Part shown: positions 7,387-16,235 of the stretch, one piece after another
Layout: each line of letters starts with the position of its first letter
Position numbering within the stretch: the stretch's first letter is position 1
Origin: Polaribacter sp. NJDZ03
Lineage (GTDB): Bacteria; Bacteroidota; Bacteroidia; Flavobacteriales; Flavobacteriaceae
Assembly (NCBI RefSeq): GCF_019263805.1
Contig: NZ_CP079195.1
Span: 3,645,001-3,709,000 of the forward strand
Direction: 5' to 3'
Length of the DNA: 64,000 nucleotides
The notes under the pieces: model-generated
What the model was told of the DNA's origin: nothing
Seen by the model: only the letters and a program-made list of their open reading frames with translations
Database searches by the model: none
Translations under genes and position numbers: made by a program

Positions 7387-10300
7387 TTAGAATGTTACAT
7401 TTATACCCATTCCAAATTGTCTTGTAGGAGCAGTCTGACTTTGAGTTCCAACTCCTACAGCATTACCAGTAGTAAAGTTAAACTCAGGATCAGTGTATAC
7501 GTTGTCTTTTGGTCTTAAGGTAATTAAATTTCTTCCATAAAAATTTAATACTAAATTGCTTACTCCAACTTTCTCAAGAACATCTTTTCCAAAGGTATAT
7601 GATAATGAAACCTCTCTAAGTTTTAAGGTAGTTGCGTCTGTAACATAGTTTTCTTTTACTTCATTATAAGCAGTCCAGAAAGCATTTCCACCACCTGATG
7701 TTAATCTATTTGTATTTGCTGTATAGCCACCAGATCCATCCGCGTAAGAAGAATTAGGGAATACAAAAGGTTGTCTTCCTGCAGTAGCACTATGTTTAGA
7801 TAATCCAGTAAATTCTAGAGCATCTACTAATCCGTTGTAAAAGACATGACCTGTTCTGTAATCCGCTACTGCGTATAAGCTAAAGTTTTTATACTTAATA
7901 GTGGTATTTAATCCAATAGTATAATCTGGAGTTGTTTTTCCTTGTATTTGATTTTGAGAATCTTGAATAGGATCTCCATCAGCACCAACTACAATACGTC
8001 CTTGATCGTCTTTTAAGTAAGATGTTGTTCTTATTTGTGGATAAGATTCCCCTACTTTTGCAATAATTTGAGCATCAGCAAAACCTCCAAGATCTAATTC
8101 ATCAACTCCATTATCTAAAGATATTACTTCAGATTTCATAGCACTCCAATTTACGCCCATATCCCAAGAGAAATTTTCACTTCTTAGTATTGTTCCCATT
8201 AAGTTAAGTTCTATACCTAAGTTTTCAACTTCACCAACGTTAACTCTAGCACTAGTAGCACCAGATGCACTAGAAATATTTACAGGGATTATTTGGTCAA
8301 TAGAATTTGTTTTATAACCAGCAAGTTCTCCTGAAAAACGATTGTTAAACATTCTAAATTCTATACCTGCATCAATAGATTTAGTAATCTCTGGTCTTAA
8401 TCCTGGAGCAGGTATTTGACTTGATTGTGATAAACCAGCAGTACTACCATAAGGGAAATTACCTGGCGCAAAGAAAATACCTTGTGTTTGGTAAAGTCCT
8501 GGATCATTACCAGTTTCGGTATAACTTAAGGTTCCTTTTAAGAAGCTAAGTCCTTTGTCTGAAACAATGCTAGGAAAAGCACTTGATGCTACAAAAGACA
8601 TCCCTGCACCATAGTAAAAGAAAGAATTATCATCTTTTGGTAATGTAGAAGATTGATCATTTCTACCAGTTGCATTTAAAAATAAATAATCTTTATACCC
8701 TAAAGTTAATTCTGTATAAAAACTTACTCTTCTATAATTAGTAGTTGATTCAGATCCTGCTAAATCACCTGTTCTCGTAGAAACATTATAGAAATCTGGT
8801 ATAATTAAATCACCCCCTGAAATTGATATTCCTTTAGAGCTTGTGATTCTTGTATTTTGTCCTAAAATAGCTTTAAGGTTAAAGTCTTGAGATACTTGCT
8901 TTTCAAATTGTAATAAAAAATCAGAATTAAATCTTGATGAATTAAAAGAACCATCTGCAGTACTAGCTCCATAAGGATCCATTCTAGCGTATGTATTAGC
9001 TAATTCAAAACTATAATCAAATGCTCCAAATTCTCTTTTATTCGTTTGTCCAGAAGAAGTAAAACCTACATTTAATGATGCTTTTAACCAGTCATTAAAT
9101 TTATAATCTACATTTGTAAGAATATTAAATTCAGTAATATCTAATTTCTCTCTTTGTGTATCAACAATAAAGTAAGGGTTTTCATAAAAAGCAAAATAAG
9201 AAGTTTCATTTCTAGTAAACTCACCTGTTCTCCAATTTTTCAATTCTTCCATAGGTAAATGTAATGGAGTATTTATAATATTCCAGTATAACGGTCTACT
9301 TTGACGACCACCTTCACCTACAACATTAGAATGAGATCTAAACATAGATAGATTTCCTCCAACAGTTAATTTGTCATATTTTCTTGTTGCTTTTAATCTG
9401 AAGTTTGTTCTATTATATTTATCTTTTGGTACAATACCTGTCGTATTTGTTTGATCTAATGAAAGAAGAATACTACCTGCGTCATCACCTCCACTTACTG
9501 TAACACCATGTCTTGTAGTTATACCTGTTTCAAAGAAGTTCTTGTGGTTATCTTCAATTGGAGAAAAAGGCACTTGCCAAACTGATCCATCATCTAAAGT
9601 TTCACTTGCATCAACTAGTCTACCATCATAACGTGGCCCCCAAGCAACATTTTCTAATGGAAATAAAGTACCATCAGGAAAACCTCCTACACCAAATTCA
9701 TTTTGAACTTCAGGAAGGTAAGCTGCATTTTCAATAGTTATAGACCCTGCATATTCTACACTTAATTTTCCTGATCCAACTTTAGTGGTAATTAATACTA
9801 CCCCATTTGTCGCTTCAGAACCATATAGAGCTGCAGCTCCTGCACCTTTTAGAACACTAATATTAGTTATATCATTAGGGCTTATACGATCTAGAGCATC
9901 TCTACTAGAAGGAAAACCATCAATTACTATTAATGCTTCATTATTACCTAATAAAGATCTGTTACCTCTTAATACTACCCTAGTACTAGGGTTTACACCA
10001 TTGTTAGTCGTGTTAATTTGCAAACCTGCAACTTTACCAACCATAGCAGTAGCAACATTAAATGATTTAGTTTGTGTTACTTCATCACTTTTTAAAGTTG
10101 TAGCAGCATATGTTAATTCTTTGGCATTTCTTTTTATACCCAAAGAAGTAACAACTATTTCATCCAAAATTTCACCACCTTCTACCAAGGTTACGTTTAT
10201 GACGCTTGAAGCTCCAATAGTTTTCTCAGTAGTTTTGTAACCAAGATATCTGTAAACTAACACAGCTCCAGATTTTGCTTTTAATGTATATTTTCCATCA

Positions 10301-10467
10301 AAATCAGTTTCAACCCCTTTAGAGGTTCCTTTAATTAGTACACTAACTCCTGGTAAACTACCTGAACTATCAGATACAGTACCGGAAATAGTTTTTTCCT
10401 GTGCAAAAGAAATTTGCACGATTAACGCTAAGAGTAGCGTTAAAAATCCATTAAACTTTGTCTTCAT
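7387..10467 (-). CDS. SusC/RagA-family TonB-dependent outer-membrane transporter
   Basis: About 1026 residues. It has a signal peptide ending ISFAQ, then a carboxypeptidase-D-like regulatory domain (KTISGTVSDSSGSLPGVSV to about residue 95). Next come a TonB-box region (EIVVTSLGIKR), a plug domain with the SusC signature VIDGFP and GSEATNGVVLITTKVGSG, and a long beta barrel ending in GMGINVTF with a terminal aromatic residue. It imports a large ligand into the periplasm using TonB energy and works with the SusD-like protein just downstream. I set the start at the ATG at 10467, whose N-terminus is nearly identical to that of the second SusC in this window; an in-frame ATG at 10551 would add 28 residues before the signal peptide. 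Confidence 0.95.
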   Translation of the reverse strand: MKTKFNGFLTLLLALIVQISFAQEKTISGTVSDSSGSLPGVSVLIKGTSKGVETDFDGKYTLKAKSGAVLVYRYLGYKTTEKTIGASSVINVTLVEGGEILDEIVVTSLGIKRNAKELTYAATTLKSDEVTQTKSFNVATAMVGKVAGLQINTTNNGVNPSTRVVLRGNRSLLGNNEALIVIDGFPSSRDALDRISPNDITNISVLKGAGAAALYGSEATNGVVLITTKVGSGKLSVEYAGSITIENAAYLPEVQNEFGVGGFPDGTLFPLENVAWGPRYDGRLVDASETLDDGSVWQVPFSPIEDNHKNFFETGITTRHGVTVSGGDDAGSILLSLDQTNTTGIVPKDKYNRTNFRLKATRKYDKLTVGGNLSMFRSHSNVVGEGGRQSRPLYWNIINTPLHLPMEELKNWRTGEFTRNETSYFAFYENPYFIVDTQREKLDITEFNILTNVDYKFNDWLKASLNVGFTSSGQTNKREFGAFDYSFELANTYARMDPYGASTADGSFNSSRFNSDFLLQFEKQVSQDFNLKAILGQNTRITSSKGISISGGDLIIPDFYNVSTRTGDLAGSESTTNYRRVSFYTELTLGYKDYLFLNATGRNDQSSTLPKDDNSFFYYGAGMSFVASSAFPSIVSDKGLSFLKGTLSYTETGNDPGLYQTQGIFFAPGNFPYGSTAGLSQSSQIPAPGLRPEITKSIDAGIEFRMFNNRFSGELAGYKTNSIDQIIPVNISSASGATSARVNVGEVENLGIELNLMGTILRSENFSWDMGVNWSAMKSEVISLDNGVDELDLGGFADAQIIAKVGESYPQIRTTSYLKDDQGRIVVGADGDPIQDSQNQIQGKTTPDYTIGLNTTIKYKNFSLYAVADYRTGHVFYNGLVDALEFTGLSKHSATAGRQPFVFPNSSYADGSGGYTANTNRLTSGGGNAFWTAYNEVKENYVTDATTLKLREVSLSYTFGKDVLEKVGVSNLVLNFYGRNLITLRPKDNVYTDPEFNFTTGNAVGVGTQSQTAPTRQFGMGINVTF

Positions 10468-11058
10468 TGTATAATTATTTGAATTAATTAATTCCAAAAG
10501 TCTTAAATAAATCTTAATAAAACAATTTTTTAACACAAATAGTTTTTTCATTTTTGAAATGAAAATTGTTGGTTTTTTTTTCTCTTTTGTTGTAATCTGT
10601 TATTTTCTAAATGTTTATGTCTTTTATGTGTGGGGTTAATCTTTTTTATAGTAGTATTTTTGCTGATAATAAATATTTGTATTTTGCTTTATTTTATTTT
10701 TTAATTTGAAAAATATGTAAATATAGTACCTCTTTTATCATTTTTGTAATTGAATATTTATTGATTTTGTGATATTGATGAGTATTTGATAATATTTTTT
10801 TGATGTTTTATATAATTATAGTTTTTGTTTTAGTTATAGAGTGGTTTCTATTTACTAGACTTTAACCTTTTTTCTTTTCTACTTTTCGTTTTATCCTCTT
10901 CTAGCGTATCATCTTTCGTTTAGTCATTTGTATAAATATCTAATCTGTTATTTATTTTTGTGTTAGTTGTTAGATTTATATGATTACTACCTTTGACAGC
11001 ATCATAATCTATAGTTCTATTTGTATTCCGGTGTCTCGTTGTTGTAATTAAACGAAGC

Positions 11059-11169
11059 TTATTTTAACGTATTTTTAGTTAAACCAGCAATGTTACTTCT
11101 GGTTTTATAAAATATTCTAGCTGCTATTTCATTAGTAGCAAGATGTTTTTTGTTAATTAAGAGTATTTG
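11059..11169 (-). pseudogene. Decayed C-terminus of a LuxR-type regulator
   Basis: On the minus strand one frame reads QILLINKKHLATNEIAAR, then IFYKTRSNIAGLTKNTLK and a stop at 11059-11061. The first part matches the start of a LuxR/NarL helix-turn-helix (ILxLI...TNEIAxxIF). The end matches the NTAGLVKYALK tail common in flavobacterial LuxR-type regulators. The recognition helix between them is shortened, and there is a stop codon shortly before the relic. I read it as the remnant of a regulator that may once have controlled a SusCD operon here. The match is from memory of the family and is tentative. Confidence 0.4.
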
Positions 11170-11380
11170 TTTTTATAATAAATTTCAAATATCTTTTTAT
11201 TTTACAAAATTTATTCTTAAAAATATGTAGTCTATAAGTCTTTTTTTTAGTGAGTTTAACTCATTGAAATCCCCTTTTATAGGGGGTGATATTTAATAAA
11301 AATGTGTAAGTTGTGATGTTTTGTTTTAATTATGTTGAAAAAGTGATTAGTTGTACTTTTTGTTTAAATTTCTTGTAACA

Positions 11381-11410
11381 AAAAACCAGAGAAATATTTC
11401 CCTGGTTTTT
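11381..11410 (-). terminator. Terminator of the second SusCD operon
   Basis: AAAAACCAG and CTGGTTTTT pair around an inner GAAA-TA-TTTC stem with one A-C mismatch. On the minus strand a run of T follows the hairpin, 21 bp after the SusD stop. Confidence 0.85.
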
Positions 11411-11431
11411 AAAATTATTTATTATGTTATT

Positions 11432-12907
11432 TTAATTTGTAGCATCAACTTCTCTTAAAGGAATTTGATAAATCATTTTTGCATCTAATGCAGGTATTAC
11501 TAAATCTGCACCTGGCATCACAAGGTTTTTTCTATTGTCTTTTCTATTAAGGCCCACACTGTTTCTTGCCATATCAAAAGAAGCTACGCCATCACCCCAT
11601 AATTCAATTCTTCTATACATTAAAATTTCATTAATTAAAGTTTGTCCAGTTTTAGTTGATTTAGTATAGCTAGGATCTCTAACAGAATTGAAATCAAATA
11701 ATAATTGTTGAGCTTCACTGTCTTTATTTTGTCTCGCTAAAGCTTCCGCTTTTGTTAAATAAAATTCAGTATTTCTTAAATAGATATAATCTCCAATAAA
11801 TTGACCAGGTCCTGGCTGAGCAATAAACTTTAAACTTGTGTACTTTGGTGTAATATTATAATGTGTCCATGTACCAGGTACTAATATTACACCGGGCTCA
11901 TATTGCTTATCAGCAAACCAGACCTGTCTTTTATCTGTTAAAGGTATTAAATCATATAAATTAGAATTTATAGTTTTAAAATGATTCCATCCACTATACC
12001 CATCATTTATTTGGCTTATATGTGAAAAGAAAGTTGCGTATACTTCAGATGTAGCTGCAGTTACTTCAGCACCCCAAATAGTTTCTGATAATGATAGTTC
12101 ATCAAAACCATGAGCAACATCACTGCTTATGCTTCCAACTTTCATTGCAATATCAGCAAATTTTTCTGCTTCTGTCCAGTTCTCGTAAGTTAGATGATAT
12201 CTAGCTAAGTATGCCGCTACTACGCTAGCATCAACCTCTTGTTTAGATGATCTATTAAAATTTTTTAGTCCATTATAGGCCAATGTTAAGTCATCAAGGA
12301 TTTGTTTTTTTACTTCACCTACAGTAGATTTTGGTTGTCCTACAAAATCTCCAAAATCAAGAGGTATGGCTATTGTAGAGTCATCAGCTTTAGTTTGTTG
12401 ATAAATTCTTACTAAATAGAAATAAGCGATTGCTCTGTAGGAATAAGATTTATACTTAAAGTTTAATGCTTCTTGAGGAGCATCATCTGGAATAGTATTA
12501 ATTATACCGTTCGAATTATTGATAATCTTATAAAAAAATTTCCAAATAAAATCATTATCATTTGAAGTTAAAATAATATTATCATAATTATTATAAGCTC
12601 CAAACCAAGTATTTCTACTTTGATCCATGTCGTTACTTCTTAAATCCATACCAAGATCTACCGCTTTCATTCCAAATTCATCATCACTACTTTCTCCGTC
12701 TCTAAAATAAGACAAAATAGCACCGTCTAAAGCCTGAAGACCTATAATACCACCAGCACTTGCATTTTCTATTGCATGAGATTCTGTTAAGTATCTTTCG
12801 TCTTCAAAATCTCTATCTAAATCAGCGCAAGAAATAAAAAGCATTGTTGTGATGAGCAAGACAAAACATTTGTCTACTTGTATATTTAAAAATTTTATTT
12901 GTTTCAT
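11432..12907 (-). CDS. SusD/RagB-family nutrient-uptake lipoprotein
   Basis: About 491 residues with a lipoprotein signal whose lipobox is LFISC (Cys27 from the chosen start). The family features are the N-terminal SusD-like region, the TPR-type helices (YRAIAYFYLVRIYQQ and VVAAYLARYHL), and the C-terminal RRIELWGDGVASFDMAR and NPQ-like QIPLREVDATN end. It lies directly downstream of its SusC partner, whose stop is at 12921. An alternative start at 12919 adds four residues. The cargo is unknown. It belongs to the more common RagB type, unlike the SusD-like 2 protein at 5873-7360. Confidence 0.93.
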   Translation of the reverse strand: MKQIKFLNIQVDKCFVLLITTMLFISCADLDRDFEDERYLTESHAIENASAGGIIGLQALDGAILSYFRDGESSDDEFGMKAVDLGMDLRSNDMDQSRNTWFGAYNNYDNIILTSNDNDFIWKFFYKIINNSNGIINTIPDDAPQEALNFKYKSYSYRAIAYFYLVRIYQQTKADDSTIAIPLDFGDFVGQPKSTVGEVKKQILDDLTLAYNGLKNFNRSSKQEVDASVVAAYLARYHLTYENWTEAEKFADIAMKVGSISSDVAHGFDELSLSETIWGAEVTAATSEVYATFFSHISQINDGYSGWNHFKTINSNLYDLIPLTDKRQVWFADKQYEPGVILVPGTWTHYNITPKYTSLKFIAQPGPGQFIGDYIYLRNTEFYLTKAEALARQNKDSEAQQLLFDFNSVRDPSYTKSTKTGQTLINEILMYRRIELWGDGVASFDMARNSVGLNRKDNRKNLVMPGADLVIPALDAKMIYQIPLREVDATN

Positions 12908-12920
12908 AATTATTTTCATT

Positions 12921-15900
12921 TTAATTAAGATTTATGTTTACACCAAAAGCAATTGTTCTGTTTGCACCATATTCAGGAGAAGAAGCTCCTACTGAATTTA
13001 ATCGTGGATCATACCCTTGTCTTGCACTATATAGTAGAAATGCATTATTTACAGTTCCATAAAAACGAATATTATCTATGTGGTATTTTTTGATAGCTTC
13101 ATTGTTAAGCGTGTAGCCTAAATTAATATTGCTTAAACTTAAGTAGCTTAAGTCTACTAAATAAAGATCTGAAACTCTATATTGATCTGGGCTTAGAGGA
13201 TCTACTCGAGGTAAACTAGCTGTCGGGTTATCAACTGTCCATGTTTTATCGTAATCGGCAAAATTAGTAACATTTGCTGTAGCTCCTAATAAGTCAAAAT
13301 ATTCGTTATCAATACCGTAACCTCCTAATTGATAAGCGAACTGTAGGCCTAATGAAAAATCACCTACTTTTATATTTGTACCAAATCCCCCTGTAATTGT
13401 TGGTATTGCTCTTTTGTCAAGAAATTCTCTACCATTTGTTACGGCGTCTGCGTAATCTTCAGTTGTGATGCTTTCACCAGTAGTTGGGTCTTTAGTAAAA
13501 TATTTAGCATTTCCATTATCTGGGTTTACACCTGCGGATTTTACCATAAAATAATCATATATGCTTTTACCAACCACTCTTCTAAAGTTACCGCTTGTTA
13601 TAGAATCTCTTGGGAGTTCTGTGATTTTATTGTTCAATGTAGATAGGTTTGCATTGAAGTTAACATTTGTTTTTTCTTTTTTTACTGCATTCCAAGCTAG
13701 TTCAACCTCTATACCGCTATTAGACATAGATCCAAAATTCTCAGGTCTAGAAGCTTGTCCTGTTGATAATTGCAATGGATTGTTGAATAAAAGATCTTCT
13801 GAGGATTTATGGTAATAACCTAAAGAAAGATTAACGCTATTAAATAAACTCATTTCATAAGCAACATCAAAAAGATGTGCCTTTTCCCAAGTAATATCTT
13901 TACCTCCTAAACTATATAGCGTTTGTGTTAATGCACCATTATTTTCATCAATTTGATATTGATTTTCATAGGCTACAAGATTTCTGGTGCTAGTGCCTTC
14001 GTAAAATATCCTGTCATTACCAGTAGTACCATAGTTTACTGTTAATTTTGCATAGTCTATAACTTTAGAGTTTTTCATAAACTCTTCGTTACTAATAGTC
14101 CATGAAGCACCTGCAGACCAAAATGTACCCCAACGTGTATCTGGATGAAAAACAGAAGAAGCATCATGTCTAGCGGTAAGGTTAATGTAATAACTATTAT
14201 CAAACCCATAAATAAATCTAGAAAAATATCCTTCAGTTGTGTAATCGGTATTGTAGTTACTTGCTGAGTTGTATACAGAAGTGTTGTCTAATATTGGGCT
14301 AAAGCCTCCAATTATATTATATTTTGTAAGAGATAATGTTGTGAAAGACTCTACATAAGTTTCATGTCCTAAAAGTGCATCAAAACTATGAGATCCATAA
14401 CTTTTTTTCCAGGTCAATAATTGTTGGTTTGTAAAAGCAGAATAATTATTTCTATTATTTGTTAAAAGTCCATTTTGAGCTTTGGCAAAAGCACCTGCAC
14501 CTGGCTTTGTAAAGTCAATACCTTTATCAGTCTCTGTTAAAAGGTTCATGACGTATTCAAACTTAATATCTACAGGTAAATCAATTTTAGCTCTTAATGC
14601 TCCATTAAAATTGTCTCTTTCATTAGTATCAGTAGAGTTCTCTATTACGGCAAGAGGGTGCTCTCCTGGGGCATAATTTCTAGGACCTCTTGTTGTGCCG
14701 TTAGGAAAAACTTGAGTTTGACCAAAATCATAAGCAATACCACCTGGGTTATTTTTATTTAAAATAGGGCTCCAGTTTTCATCATATTGAAAAACAGGAT
14801 ATATAGGAGCAATTCGTCTATTCCAAAAGAAAGCATTTGCAAAACTTGATGTGGGAGTGCCGTTTGCATCAACCGTAGAAGCAACATTTTGACTGTTAGA
14901 TTTAGCATAAGATACATCTCCACTTAGAGAGACAATATTAGCAATTTTCTTAGAATTAACTTTTAAACGAGCAGTATGTCTTTTAAAACTACTACCAACA
15001 GTATATCCATTATCAGTTTGCGTTCCTAAAGAGAAATAATAGTTTATGTCTTCTGAGCCACCAGATATGTTAATGTTGGTAGACTTAAAAGTTGCAGCAT
15101 CTCTAAATAAAGCATCATTCCAACTGTCATTAACTAATAGTTTTGCTGCGCTATTTAATTTTCCTGTTAAGGGATTAATTAAAGTTTCGTTAGAAACATC
15201 ATACAAGTTGTATCCTAATGCTCCTATAAGTGTGTTGGAGGCAGTTTGCCTAGCATCACCTATTGTAACAGGGGTTCCGGCTTGTCCTTGTGCATAGAAT
15301 TCAGAATTAGAAAGTACACTGTGGTAAGATTCGTAAAACTCACCGGGTGATCCAATAATATTATACTCTTTAGCAGCTCTTTGAGTAATACCTATTCTAG
15401 TATCTATGCTTATTTGTGTTTTGTTATTAGAACCTTTTTTAGTGGTAATCATTAAGACACCGTTTGAGGCTTTGTTACCGTATAAGGAAGTAGAGGAAGC
15501 GTCTTTTAAAACACTCGTTGATTCAATATCTTGAGGGTTAATACTACTTAGGCTTCCAGAATATGGCACGCCATCTAAAACGATAAGTGGAGCACTGGAA
15601 GCATTTATAGAACCAAAACCTCTAATTCTAATGATGGGGTCAGAACCAGGTTGTCCACTAGCTTGTATAATTCTTAAGCCAGAAGCTAATCCTTCTAAAC
15701 CCTGTATAGGGTTAGAGAAAGTTGCGTTTTGTAATTGTTCAGCGTCAATTACGCTTACAGAACCAGTAAGAGATGCTCTAGATTGTGAGCCATATGCAAC
15801 TACTACAACTTCTTCTAATTGAGTTCCGCCTTCTTCTAGGTTAATATTTATCGTTGTCGAGTTTCCGACTTTTTTTTCAATAGTTTTGTATCCTACATAG

Positions 15901-16118
15901 CTAAAACTTAAGATGTCTCCTTGTTTTGCGTTAATAGAATATTTACCGTCAAAATCAGTTTGGGTTCCATTGCTTGTGCCTTTAATAGCTACACTTACTC
16001 CGGGTAATGTGCCAGATGTATCTGATACGGTCCCAGAAACTTTTTTTTCTTGTGCAAAAGATATTTGCATTAGAAGCGCTAATAATAGCGTAAAAAATCC
16101 TTTAAACTTTGTTTTCAT
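12921..16118 (-). CDS. SusC/RagA-family TonB-dependent outer-membrane transporter
   Basis: About 1065 residues with a signal peptide ending ISFAQ, then a carboxypeptidase-D-like domain (KKVSGTVSDTSGTLPGVSV). It has a TonB-box region EEVVVVAYGSQ, a plug with IRGFGSINASSAPLIVLDGVPYSG and GNKASNGVLMITTKKGS, and a barrel ending FGVNINLN. The plug has the classical RGFGS motif, which the other SusC replaces with a LRGNRSLLGNNEALIVIDG form. It pairs with the RagB-type lipoprotein just downstream. The ATG at 16118 is preferred over 16148 because it gives a normal signal peptide that matches the paralogue. Confidence 0.95.
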   Translation of the reverse strand: MKTKFKGFFTLLLALLMQISFAQEKKVSGTVSDTSGTLPGVSVAIKGTSNGTQTDFDGKYSINAKQGDILSFSYVGYKTIEKKVGNSTTININLEEGGTQLEEVVVVAYGSQSRASLTGSVSVIDAEQLQNATFSNPIQGLEGLASGLRIIQASGQPGSDPIIRIRGFGSINASSAPLIVLDGVPYSGSLSSINPQDIESTSVLKDASSTSLYGNKASNGVLMITTKKGSNNKTQISIDTRIGITQRAAKEYNIIGSPGEFYESYHSVLSNSEFYAQGQAGTPVTIGDARQTASNTLIGALGYNLYDVSNETLINPLTGKLNSAAKLLVNDSWNDALFRDAATFKSTNINISGGSEDINYYFSLGTQTDNGYTVGSSFKRHTARLKVNSKKIANIVSLSGDVSYAKSNSQNVASTVDANGTPTSSFANAFFWNRRIAPIYPVFQYDENWSPILNKNNPGGIAYDFGQTQVFPNGTTRGPRNYAPGEHPLAVIENSTDTNERDNFNGALRAKIDLPVDIKFEYVMNLLTETDKGIDFTKPGAGAFAKAQNGLLTNNRNNYSAFTNQQLLTWKKSYGSHSFDALLGHETYVESFTTLSLTKYNIIGGFSPILDNTSVYNSASNYNTDYTTEGYFSRFIYGFDNSYYINLTARHDASSVFHPDTRWGTFWSAGASWTISNEEFMKNSKVIDYAKLTVNYGTTGNDRIFYEGTSTRNLVAYENQYQIDENNGALTQTLYSLGGKDITWEKAHLFDVAYEMSLFNSVNLSLGYYHKSSEDLLFNNPLQLSTGQASRPENFGSMSNSGIEVELAWNAVKKEKTNVNFNANLSTLNNKITELPRDSITSGNFRRVVGKSIYDYFMVKSAGVNPDNGNAKYFTKDPTTGESITTEDYADAVTNGREFLDKRAIPTITGGFGTNIKVGDFSLGLQFAYQLGGYGIDNEYFDLLGATANVTNFADYDKTWTVDNPTASLPRVDPLSPDQYRVSDLYLVDLSYLSLSNINLGYTLNNEAIKKYHIDNIRFYGTVNNAFLLYSARQGYDPRLNSVGASSPEYGANRTIAFGVNINLN

Positions 16119-16235
16119 TATTTTTTGAATTTGAATTAGTTGATCCAAATATCAATATTAATTGTTGGATTAGCAATTTTTTTTCACAAAAAATGTTAAA
16201 ATAAAGTTAATAAGTGTTAAATTATTTATGTTTAA

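Larger units (their letters stand above)
10468..11431. other. Intergenic region of 964 bp between two SusCD operons
   Basis: Very AT-rich and non-coding. It holds the upstream region of the first SusC gene, a decayed LuxR-type gene end (11059-11169, listed separately) and the terminator of the second SusCD operon (11381-11410). I found no convincing promoter with both TTTG and TAnnTTTG elements. A small palindrome (CCCC TTTTATA GGGG) lies at about 11271-11285. Confidence 0.6.

Noticed and set aside
9785-10240. 151-codon plus-strand ORF opposite the first SusC gene
   Set aside because: It mirrors conserved SusC plug codons on the other strand. Its product has no recognisable features and the SusC reading is certain.
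10560-10640. 26-codon hydrophobic plus-strand ORF upstream of the first SusC gene
   Set aside because: Composed almost only of Phe, Val, Tyr and Cys from T-rich DNA. No start signal and probably chance.
15913-16128. 71-codon plus-strand ORF opposite the second SusC N-terminus
   Set aside because: Antisense shadow; a similar frame is open opposite the paralogous SusC N-terminus only because the two sequences are alike.
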